Shown piece after piece: positions 1-7,925 of a DNA stretch of 64,000 nucleotides. The notes beneath the pieces are model-generated. The model was given only the letters and a program-made list of their open reading frames with translations. It was not told where the DNA came from and searched no databases. The stretch's first letter is position 1. Every line of letters begins with the position of its first letter. Made by a program: the position numbers and the translations under genes. The stretch is from NCBI GenBank assembly GCA_040751955.1, contig JBFMFY010000013.1:1-64000 (forward strand), written 5' to 3'. The DNA comes from SpSt-333 sp040751955. Its GTDB lineage: Bacteria > Bacteroidota > Ignavibacteria > UBA10030 > UBA8401.

Positions 1-3000
1 TTTTCCCGCTTTGCAGCGAAGTGGCTTTCAGAGAATATACATAGGTGCCGGACGCAAATGAACTTCCGTCAAATATACATTCATGGACACCCGCGCTCCG
101 CACATCGTGAACAAGTGTTGAAATTTTTCTGCCGAGCAGATCATACATTGTTATCTTAACGAGCGCCTCTTCCGGAATGCCGAATCTGATCGTCGAAGAA
201 GGATTGAAGGGGTTAGGAAAATTCTGATACAGCTCAAAACGGCTTGGGATGTATGCATCCGTCTTTGACCGAATATAGTTCGCTTTGCCGACTATAAGTG
301 AAAGGGGTGTCTCATCCGTTGTGACCGATATGTCGGCATTTCCTTTGCGATCAAATTGTGTCATAACACCGGTCGCTGTATTCAATACCACAACTGTATA
401 TTCCCCCGGCAATTGATCAACATTGTTGATTTTCAGGTGTGCCGGTTCTTTTAGGGTATGCCTCAGAATAAAATTCCATGTCTGACCCGTCTCCAGTGAA
501 GGACGGATATCGCTGGCAAACCGCGAGTGGCGTGAATCCCATTCGGGACGATCGAACCAGATCGAACCTTGGTCGGAAAAGAGCGGTGGCTTGCGCACTT
601 CAAATTGGTCAATCCCCGGCTGCGCGGATGGATCTGTGCCAAAGAATGTTGTTTGGTCCTTGTTCATTGAGGATGAATACTCAAGAGTAAATTTCAGATT
701 CGGTTCCTGTTTCACATCACTGGAACTCGATGAAAAAGGAAACGGAATGGAGAGCGTGTTACTGTTGCTGAAGTAGTAATACCCGATAAACGGTTTCATC
801 ACCTCGGAGGGAATGAAACCGCTCTCTCCTTCGTATGCATAAATAAGACTGTTCGGGGGAAGATTATTCGCCGTAATTACATCGCTCCATTTTACAGGAG
901 CTGAGTAAGGACTTCCAATGATATTCCACGCAAAGGAATTCATTGTTATCGACACGATGCCGTTGGTCGGCGCTGGAAATTGATACGAACCGTCGATGAC
1001 AAAGCTATTCTTTTTAATAAGCCAATACCCCTGCCCATATCTCATCGTAGAACTGCTGCTCATTTCGTTCAAATGGTTCGGCGGCGTGCCGCCATTGTCG
1101 CTGTAAATCCGATAATCGTTCGGTATGTTGCCTTTAAAAAGATCTCCGACCAAAATCGGAGAAGCAACCGGAATCGTCACCAAACGATAGTCGGTCGATT
1201 TTTTCGGTTCTGCAGGGTAGGAAGCCGATACAACGTTTAACACTGTCTGTTGCACGGGAGTAATGAAAGTGGACAATGGCGACCAACTGCTCGAGTTCGT
1301 AAGCGAGCGCGCCCTCACTCTCCACTGGTATGTTGTCCCCGGAGCAAGATCCGGAATGGTAATTGCCGACAAGACTGACGTAATAATTTGTCCCCGGATG
1401 GAAGAAGAAATAATCGTCCCCACTTCAAGATCGTACGATGTGGCACCGGTAACAGATGACCATGATAACGTGACGCTGGTGTTCAAAAGTTGTGAACCGT
1501 TGGAGGGGTTCAAAATGCTCGGAGTTGTCAATGGAACTGAAGGGTTGAACGTGGTGTAGAATGTCCCATTCTGATTATAGACATTGATAAAAATCCCCGC
1601 CGGAGATGTACTGTACAGAGGTGTTTCAAGAAATGAATTGACATCTGCCGTCATCGAATAGATGACGTTTGTGCTTAAGTTAATTTGAGCTACCATGCCG
1701 TGCGATCCTACCACGAGTGCGGTACTTGAATTAAGATACGTTACGCCGTACCCCCAGTGCGGCAATTGACCGACTTTCGTCCATGTAACACCGCCGTTCG
1801 ACGTCTTCCATAGCGTCGAATCATTTTTGACTGCGAGTCCCTGTGCTGAGTTGAGAAAAACAACACCGGAAGTGGAAACAGTCGAATCGAACGCAGTCTT
1901 CGCCACGGGATAGAAATTCCACGTATTGCCGTAGTTCGTGGTTTTGAAGATGCCGCGAATAGTGGATGACCCGCTCGTCAAATTACCTGCCATAAAACCA
2001 AGACTGGAGGTAATAAAATGTACTTGCGACGGTGTTGTCGTTCCGAAGAGATATGTGTTGTTATTCAGCCACGTAACACCACCGTCGGTCGTGCGCAGAA
2101 ATGCGAGATTGCTTGAAGATGAAATCCCGTCGCCGATAGCGATTCCGGTAGTGCTGTTATCGAACTTTATATAATTGATGAAGTCCGTAACTGAAGTATT
2201 GTTGAATACTGGCAACCATGAAGTCCCCCCATCAGTTGTACGGTAGATCTTTCCGGTTCCGGTGCCGGCAAACCCCAATGTTGCACTCGCAAATTCAAGA
2301 GCGTACACATGCTCCGTTGTAGAAATACCTGAGCTCATACGGGTCCATGTAATCGGCGAACCTGCCGTGATCGTCGTACTCGACTTTGCTACCAATCCGT
2401 TATTTCCTGCAATCCATACCGCACCGAATTTTTCAGTGAAATAATTTATTTTGCTTGTTGTGATAGCTGAAGAGAGCGTAACCCGATAGAGCGACGGAAG
2501 AGGATCAAGTGTGGATGTTGACGACAGAACAGCGAACTGCGTTGAAGAACTCACATTGCCGTTTCCGGTAAGGACTGTTATCGTATAATTCCCTGCAGCA
2601 AGGCTTGGTACTGTTGCAATGATTTGCGTATTACTCCAGCTTGATATGCCCGCACTTGTTGTCCCAAATTGCACTCCACCCGCTCCCTGAGTTGCTCCGA
2701 AGTTGCTTCCGTTGATCGTCACTGAGGTACCGACAGAGCCGACCGACGGTGTAAACGACGAGATACTTGGAGTGGTTGAAGGGGAAAAGGATTTAAAACG
2801 TTGGTAGGAGTTATCATTCTCATTTGATTCGATAACAACATTTGTAGGATCAATCTCCAAGCGAAATGAATGCGATCCGGCAGCAAACTTCCCTATGGGC
2901 TTATTGATCCAGACGACACCGTTGTTGCTGGGAATAGAAGATGAGTACGTACCTTGAAACTTCAAAACGTTATCGACATACAAATAGCCGTAGAGGGTAA

Positions 3001-3457
3001 CTCCCGAAGGAGAGGGATCGGTTCCATTATTCAGCGCAGCATAGTTGATGTACACTGAATCAGTATTAAAAATTGTCGAGACATCCACAGCAGAATTTAC
3101 AGTTGAAGTATAAGTGTTAGAAACTACAATCGGGAATGACCAGCCTGTCGGAGTATAATATGTGAGATTGACTGCAGCCGTTTTTTGAAAAGACTCTCGA
3201 TCTCTTTCGCCGCGCTCCGATTGGTTTGCCAATCCGATTCCTTCCCTCAAATCTTGTTCAACGATATTTCCGCCTGTTTTGATGGTCATCGGTACTGTTG
3301 GCGTTGAAGCAATCACATCTGCACTTCCCGAGGCATCTTTGACAACAAAAGTCCGCTCAATAATAATTTTACCATTCCCGCTCTGCAACAAAAAAAACGC
3401 TCTGCTATCCTGATACGACAACAGCAGCATGATCGTAAGAAGAAAATATTTTTTCAT
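1..3457 (-). CDS. T9SS-secreted multidomain protein with TIG and YCF48/BNR-like repeats (partial at 3' end)
   Basis: The frame is open from an ATG at 3457 to the window edge, so the last residues are missing. It starts with a hydrophobic signal peptide (MKKYFLLTIMLLLSY). A CARDB-like adhesion region, an IPT/TIG domain (around 2540-2760) and a propeller region with repeated TTDGGTSW/TTDGGVTW motifs (YCF48/BNR type) follow. Next comes a fibronectin III-like segment, and near the edge a T9SS sorting domain with QNFPNPFNPSSTI and a YDLLGRK strand. It is therefore probably exported by the Sec pathway and then secreted or anchored at the cell surface by T9SS. It is the last gene of the caspase operon, 34 bases after the DUF4384 gene. 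The exact role is unknown; adhesion or a surface scaffold is inference. Confidence 0.85.
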   Translation of the reverse strand, partial: MKKYFLLTIMLLLSYQDSRAFFLLQSGNGKIIIERTFVVKDASGSADVIASTPTVPMTIKTGGNIVEQDLREGIGLANQSERGERDRESFQKTAAVNLTYYTPTGWSFPIVVSNTYTSTVNSAVDVSTIFNTDSVYINYAALNNGTDPSPSGVTLYGYLYVDNVLKFQGTYSSSIPSNNGVVWINKPIGKFAAGSHSFRLEIDPTNVVIESNENDNSYQRFKSFSPSTTPSISSFTPSVGSVGTSVTINGSNFGATQGAGGVQFGTTSAGISSWSNTQIIATVPSLAAGNYTITVLTGNGNVSSSTQFAVLSSTSTLDPLPSLYRVTLSSAITTSKINYFTEKFGAVWIAGNNGLVAKSSTTITAGSPITWTRMSSGISTTEHVYALEFASATLGFAGTGTGKIYRTTDGGTSWLPVFNNTSVTDFINYIKFDNSTTGIAIGDGISSSSNLAFLRTTDGGVTWLNNNTYLFGTTTPSQVHFITSSLGFMAGNLTSGSSTIRGIFKTTNYGNTWNFYPVAKTAFDSTVSTSGVVFLNSAQGLAVKNDSTLWKTSNGGVTWTKVGQLPHWGYGVTYLNSSTALVVGSHGMVAQINLSTNVIYSMTADVNSFLETPLYSTSPAGIFINVYNQNGTFYTTFNPSVPLTTPSILNPSNGSQLLNTSVTLSWSSVTGATSYDLEVGTIISSSIRGQIITSVLSAITIPDLAPGTTYQWRVRARSLTNSSSWSPLSTFITPVQQTVLNVVSASYPAEPKKSTDYRLVTIPVASPILVGDLFKGNIPNDYRIYSDNGGTPPNHLNEMSSSSTMRYGQGYWLIKKNSFVIDGSYQFPAPTNGIVSITMNSFAWNIIGSPYSAPVKWSDVITANNLPPNSLIYAYEGESGFIPSEVMKPFIGYYYFSNSNTLSIPFPFSSSSSDVKQEPNLKFTLEYSSSMNKDQTTFFGTDPSAQPGIDQFEVRKPPLFSDQGSIWFDRPEWDSRHSRFASDIRPSLETGQTWNFILRHTLKEPAHLKINNVDQLPGEYTVVVLNTATGVMTQFDRKGNADISVTTDETPLSLIVGKANYIRSKTDAYIPSRFELYQNFPNPFNPSSTIRFGIPEEALVKITMYDLLGRKISTLVHDVRSAGVHECIFDGSSFASGTYVYSLKATSLQSGK

Positions 3458-3491
3458 ACCGTAGCCCGATCCGTTGTTGTTTTACTGAACA

Positions 3492-4316
3492 TCATTTCAC
3501 CGCCGACAGTACCGCATGGTCAACAGTCCGCTGATGAAGCGGAATTGTAAAAAGCCATTGAGAAAGACTTGTTAACGACAATTTCGGCAACATAAGTTCA
3601 TCACCGACGATCTTCGCATCGCCGATCTCTGCAAACGGGATCTCTTCCTTCGTCACGACAACAATGAACTCTTCATTCGATGTTTTTTCTTCACCTTCAA
3701 CTGTTAAATACAGTTCATAGTCCCGCGGAAAAATGAATTTTTTCTTCGCCTGAATCTTGTTGTTCCGGCTTAATGCGTTGGGGAATGCCATTTGAATCGT
3801 GTCGTTCTTCACATGGAAGATCGTGAGAAAGCCATCCTTTGATGATGTGATTTCCAACTCGACAGGCTCCGATTCGCGGTAGGTTGACCGTTTTGATTTT
3901 ACCGTGACGGTAAACCCCGGGTCGGTGTTCCCTTCGGGAATAACTATGAATGCTTCCAGTTCGGCATCGATCTGGTACTGTACATCCTCTTTGGATGAAG
4001 CTTTGGTAAGACGAACCGGATCGGAGATGTCGATGTTCCGTTCCTGAGTAATGATGCCGCGCGATGTTGCCTCGGTGAATTGGCTGTAGTAATCGTTCAT
4101 CGCGGTGTTTGATTCTGTCTGCACCCTGAAGGATGATGCAGAAACGACGATGCCCGCCTGATTGAGTGCATCAGCGCGGGCACGTTTTACAGCTTCGGTT
4201 CGCATTTTTTTAACATCGGTGCCAAATGCCGATGCCTTCCCCTTCACCCAACGCCCTTGTTCTTGAGCAAAAAGTGAGGCAGCGATGAGACAGATGGATA
4301 GGAACAATCTGATCAT
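3492..4316 (-). CDS. Exported DUF4384-domain protein
   Basis: This is a 274-residue protein with an N-terminal signal peptide (MIRLFLSICLIAASLFAQ). The first half resembles the LPP20/FlgT-N style fold found in outer-membrane-associated proteins (KMRTEAVKRARADALNQAG). The second half (about 130-230) matches the DUF4384 pattern, with SEPVELEITSSKDGFLTIF followed by FPNALSRNNKI. DUF4384 domains are often found next to caspase-like peptidases in bacteria. The ATG lies one base after the stop of the caspase gene, so the two are almost certainly translationally coupled. The molecular function is not known. The family call is good; the functional partnership with the caspase is inference from context. 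Confidence 0.8.
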   Translation of the reverse strand: MIRLFLSICLIAASLFAQEQGRWVKGKASAFGTDVKKMRTEAVKRARADALNQAGIVVSASSFRVQTESNTAMNDYYSQFTEATSRGIITQERNIDISDPVRLTKASSKEDVQYQIDAELEAFIVIPEGNTDPGFTVTVKSKRSTYRESEPVELEITSSKDGFLTIFHVKNDTIQMAFPNALSRNNKIQAKKKFIFPRDYELYLTVEGEEKTSNEEFIVVVTKEEIPFAEIGDAKIVGDELMLPKLSLTSLSQWLFTIPLHQRTVDHAVLSAVK

Positions 4317-4317
4317 A

Positions 4318-6081
4318 TCAATACTTGACCATCACCCTGTTCGGGTCGCCGTCGAATTCCGGAGTCTGAGTACCGCTGATTCTCCGTGAAACAGCAGTGA
4401 CGTTCGATGTCACATACTCTTTTAATTCGCCGAGTGTGATCTCTTTATTCTTGTCCTTATCCGCTTCGCCGCGCAATCCTGCTGCAAGAAAGTATGTGAA
4501 CAATCCGGTCTCCGATTCATCGAAACCGAGCGAGGTTTCTTCACCGGTCGAGGAGTTAATAACGGTGAAATTTTTGTACGAGAGCCACGGCTTCGTTACC
4601 TTCAGTTTTATTCCTTTTGCTGCAATCAAATTCTGTTCTTTAATCTGGGCGGAGGCGCGCGACGCACCGCTGAAGCACGCATCCAGTATCACGGTGACAC
4701 TTTTGGCGTTCAACTTATTCAGGTTCTCATAGAATCGCTGGATCGGATATCCCGACTCTTCGAGAAATTCCTTGTCACCATCCACGGGAAAAAGGAATGT
4801 CTGATCCGCCGCTTTGTTCGGCATGCCGTGTCCGGAATAGAACACGTACACATCGGTCTCTTTCGGCTTCACATACGTTGCAAGTGTTCCTTTTTCAGGA
4901 TCAAACAGTTTCTTGAAAAATATCCCCTGCACCTGATTGTTTGTATAGAAAAGTATCCTGTCCCTGTCGATACCGAATCTGTTTTCGAAATAGCGTTTCA
5001 TAATCTCCGCATCGTTTGCGGCATACGGCGCTGAGGGAACATTCATATAGTTTTCAATCCCAATCACAACGGCGATTGCATTCGGGTTTGATGTCTTCGA
5101 CGGAGGAACATCTTTAATATCGACATATCCGTCCGTCAGTGCGCTGCTCTTCTTTCCGGTAAATTGAATTCGTGTCACCTGTTTTTGCTGCGAGGGTCTT
5201 GCCTCCACTGAGACCAATTTCGGCTCCGCCGGTTTTTGATCAAGTTGAATAGGCAACTGGAACGATTTCAGCACGCCGTCTTTCGGTTCGTCTTCCAGTG
5301 TCAGAAACACCGGCAGATCACCGGTCGCTTCCACGCGCATTGTAGGGCTGACGATAAACGAAAGTTCTTTCACATCTCCCGATTTGATATCTCCAATCAC
5401 TCCCGAGTTTTCAGACAACTTAATATTCTCGGAATTCGTCGCGACGTTATACTTCACATTGAGCGCACCGGTCAAGCCGACATTCTGAACGACAACACGA
5501 ACTTTTACGCGCTCCCCTTTCTCAAGCAATCCGTCGTTCTTTTTCGCATACAGCCCTTCTCCCCGTTCGATGATTTCAAGACCTGAGAATTGCAGCTTCG
5601 GAGGTTCAAATTCTTGCGTGCTTAATTCCAGGTATGCCGTCTCCATATCATACCCTTCTTTCTCAACCCCTTTGATCGCAAACTTGCGGACTGCGCTCTT
5701 GATCTTTTTGCCGGCAAGGATTTTGAACGTCAATGTCGCTTCCTGCTTCGGCTGCAGGCGTTTCACATGTTTCTCTTTTTCAATGTAAATGTTCGGATCG
5801 GGATTTTCCGATTCTTCCACGAGCGATACCTTCATCTCCTGCGCATCGCCGATCCCCTTATTCATCAGCTTTACAGTAACAATTGCCGATTCCCGGTTTT
5901 CAAGGATACCGTTGTTGTTTTCATCCTTAAAGGAAATCTGAGCATAAATATCAGGCGGACCGCCGGCTACCGATTTCGAGTTCTTATCGTCAACCTCGAT
6001 TTTACCTACTTTAAATTTAACCTGAGCGTCAACTGAATATGCGAGACAGACAGCAATCAAGAATATTTTTATTTTTTTCAT
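4318..6081 (-). CDS. Exported caspase-like peptidase (family C14) with CARDB-like repeats
   Basis: The ATG at 6081 is chosen because a GGGGG ribosome binding site lies just upstream and the signal peptide (MKKIKIFLIAVCLAYSVDAQ) begins there. The in-frame start at 6105 would overlap the preceding gene. Residues 40-290 form two beta-rich CARDB/NEW3-like repeats with acidic loops (DENNNGILENRE, KNDGLLEKGE) that could bind calcium. The C-terminal half (about 335-587) is a caspase p20 domain with the catalytic pair His418 in FYSGHG and Cys469 in DACFSG. Such orthocaspases usually cleave after Arg or Lys. The signal peptide places it in the periplasm or outside the cell, unlike most cytoplasmic bacterial caspases. 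Its substrate is unknown; the neighbouring operon proteins are candidates. Confidence 0.9.
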   Translation of the reverse strand: MKKIKIFLIAVCLAYSVDAQVKFKVGKIEVDDKNSKSVAGGPPDIYAQISFKDENNNGILENRESAIVTVKLMNKGIGDAQEMKVSLVEESENPDPNIYIEKEKHVKRLQPKQEATLTFKILAGKKIKSAVRKFAIKGVEKEGYDMETAYLELSTQEFEPPKLQFSGLEIIERGEGLYAKKNDGLLEKGERVKVRVVVQNVGLTGALNVKYNVATNSENIKLSENSGVIGDIKSGDVKELSFIVSPTMRVEATGDLPVFLTLEDEPKDGVLKSFQLPIQLDQKPAEPKLVSVEARPSQQKQVTRIQFTGKKSSALTDGYVDIKDVPPSKTSNPNAIAVVIGIENYMNVPSAPYAANDAEIMKRYFENRFGIDRDRILFYTNNQVQGIFFKKLFDPEKGTLATYVKPKETDVYVFYSGHGMPNKAADQTFLFPVDGDKEFLEESGYPIQRFYENLNKLNAKSVTVILDACFSGASRASAQIKEQNLIAAKGIKLKVTKPWLSYKNFTVINSSTGEETSLGFDESETGLFTYFLAAGLRGEADKDKNKEITLGELKEYVTSNVTAVSRRISGTQTPEFDGDPNRVMVKY

Positions 6082-6101
6082 AGATACCCCCTTCGTAATG
6101 C

Positions 6102-6596
6102 TCATTGAGGCCTGCTTGTCGGTGGACCGGGCAACGGACCGTCGGCAGTCGGCTCATCTTTGGAAGATCCGAGTAACAGTACAGCGCCTGCACCAAGTAC
6201 TGCAGCACCTCCGGTGTACCATACCCAGCTTCCTATTCCTTCGTTTTTTGAAATCGTGAGTTCAAACTCAATATCATCATACGGCAATCCGCGCGGAAAT
6301 TGCTTTTTGAACGCCCAGATCACGCGGAGATTGTTCCCGACAAATTTACCGTCGCCAACGGCGCCAGAAACATACTCCAAATCATATTTGAAATTCTTAT
6401 CCGATTCGCGCGTTAAACGAAATGTTACCTCGTACTCTGCATCTTCTTCATCGCCAATGGGGGTATGGCTGTACGTGATAATAATATTGTCTCCCCCCTG
6501 CTGCACGTCGGTGATTGCGTACGGCTTTATATCCTGGCTAAAGCCATACACGCTGCACAGCAGCAGAAGTATCGTACCTCTCTCAAAAATTTTCAT
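6102..6596 (-). CDS. Small exported protein with C-terminal hydrophobic segment
   Basis: The ATG at 6596 follows a GTAGGA ribosome binding site and begins a signal peptide (MKIFERGTILLLLCSVYGFSQ). The body is a short beta-rich domain. Around residues 130-147 there is a hydrophobic, small-residue stretch (WYTGGAAVLGAGAVLLLG), then a short proline-rich tail. It could be a membrane-tethered periplasmic or outer-membrane-associated factor. No named family was recognised. The gene sits between the TIG/beta-barrel gene and the caspase gene in the same operon, which suggests a shared envelope function. The start could also be the upstream ATG at 6629, but that choice would add residues in front of the signal peptide. 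Confidence 0.75.
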   Translation of the reverse strand: MKIFERGTILLLLCSVYGFSQDIKPYAITDVQQGGDNIIITYSHTPIGDEEDAEYEVTFRLTRESDKNFKYDLEYVSGAVGDGKFVGNNLRVIWAFKKQFPRGLPYDDIEFELTISKNEGIGSWVWYTGGAAVLGAGAVLLLGSSKDEPTADGPLPGPPTSRPQ

Positions 6597-6625
6597 AGGC
6601 ATTCCTACCGTTTCAGACATGTTGC

Positions 6626-7750
6626 TCAATTGAGTGCAAACGAAATATAAAATATCCCCACTTTCGTCGGCTGTTCAAATTCTCGCTCCATACTCGATGA
6701 GGGAAATGAGTTGCTGTTCGTGATTGTAACTTTGTGCTTCGGTTTCGCGGAAAAATATTTCGCTCCGAATGTCACGGCGTCGGTAAAAGTTAACCCGAAC
6801 GAATATGCAAATCCCGGTGCAAACGTGTCGGCAGATTCAAGCTTGACATTTGCCGTTTCATAGTTAAGATCCGGCAGATGAATCAATGATATTCCGTAGT
6901 CGCCGGATCCAAACAGATATGCAGAATGCGAAAGATTGATCGCGACACCGAGACCGAGTGTGAACCACATCAGGTAATGCGCTTCATCTTCCGAAGAAAG
7001 AGAGCTGCCGCTTTGATTCCTCATCTCATCGATATTCAATCCGAGATAGGCGAATTGAAAGCTCAGGGGCATGTAAAGATTTTCCGACAGATGTATTCTC
7101 CCCTCATACCCGGTACCAAATCCACTCTTCGCAAACCCGGCATTCTGGCCGGTCGTCTCTTTAAATTCTCCGTTCGGTGTTGAGTACGCAAAGTTGAACC
7201 AAAAGCCGCCGAGATTGTATCCTTCATTATAACTGTTTGAAGCAGGGGAAGAATAATTTTGCTCAGAGACGGGTGATGTTACAGTAAAAGCATTGGAATG
7301 AACATCCCGCTGGCTTCCCATCTGCACCGCAACAGCATAACTCTTTTCATCTACATCCGGTACTTTAATGGTAATCCGATCACTCCTCCATGCTTCGATA
7401 GCCACTTGCTGCGAACCAAGAAATACCTTGCAATTCTTCGGCTCGCTCGGAAACATTCCTGTGATGTACACAGATGAACCGACGACACCAGAGGAAGGGG
7501 AAACAGATTCAATTACAGGAATATATTCTTTCTCAATCCTGGAAATATCGACAAAGTCAAAAAACTCAATGCCTTCCGATGATTCTATGACCACGGTTTT
7601 ATCGGGAATCTTCTCAATAATCTTTCCGGAAACTACTTTTCCGTTCTTCAGGTAAAGAACATCGACCTCCTTAGCCTGAGAAAAAAGATCGGTTGCAGAA
7701 AGCAACAACAGAGTAATGATTAAAAAGAGCGATTTGTATAGATTTTTCAT
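6626..7750 (-). CDS. TIG-domain outer-membrane beta-barrel protein
   Basis: The ATG at 7750 begins a clear signal peptide (MKNLYKSLFLIITLLLLSA), so the upstream in-frame start at 7807 is rejected. The mature protein starts with a short domain (DVLYLKNGKVVSGKIIEK) of the type seen in many Bacteroidota envelope proteins. An IPT/TIG domain follows (about 80-160, VIESVSPSSGVVGSSVYITG). The last 200 residues alternate polar and aromatic residues like an outer-membrane beta-barrel (GFWFNFAYS, YISFALN), and the final residues IFYISFALN resemble a barrel closing strand. It is the first gene of the caspase operon. The role is unknown; an outer-membrane anchor for the exported partners is inference. 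Confidence 0.8.
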   Translation of the reverse strand: MKNLYKSLFLIITLLLLSATDLFSQAKEVDVLYLKNGKVVSGKIIEKIPDKTVVIESSEGIEFFDFVDISRIEKEYIPVIESVSPSSGVVGSSVYITGMFPSEPKNCKVFLGSQQVAIEAWRSDRITIKVPDVDEKSYAVAVQMGSQRDVHSNAFTVTSPVSEQNYSSPASNSYNEGYNLGGFWFNFAYSTPNGEFKETTGQNAGFAKSGFGTGYEGRIHLSENLYMPLSFQFAYLGLNIDEMRNQSGSSLSSEDEAHYLMWFTLGLGVAINLSHSAYLFGSGDYGISLIHLPDLNYETANVKLESADTFAPGFAYSFGLTFTDAVTFGAKYFSAKPKHKVTITNSNSFPSSSMEREFEQPTKVGIFYISFALN

Positions 7751-7925
7751 AGGCAATGTTCGCAAGTGCAGGAAGGATTCATGACAAGTATAGATATTTG
7801 TCCCCAATATTGCAAGTTAGATAGATCGTAAGCCGGGCGCAACAATACAATATAACGCTTTTGTACGGTGGAAGTAAAAAGGAGCAATCAAAGTTCAGGA
7901 TTGTTTTGTCTTATATAAAATGTAA

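Noticed and set aside
478..2444. Several plus-strand frames of 60-98 residues opposite the T9SS cargo gene
   Set aside because: They lie entirely opposite a long open frame with clear domains, lack ribosome binding sites and resemble no family.
6081..6105. Upstream in-frame start of the caspase gene
   Set aside because: It would overlap the end of the preceding gene and put eight residues before the signal peptide; the ATG at 6081 has a GGGGG ribosome binding site.
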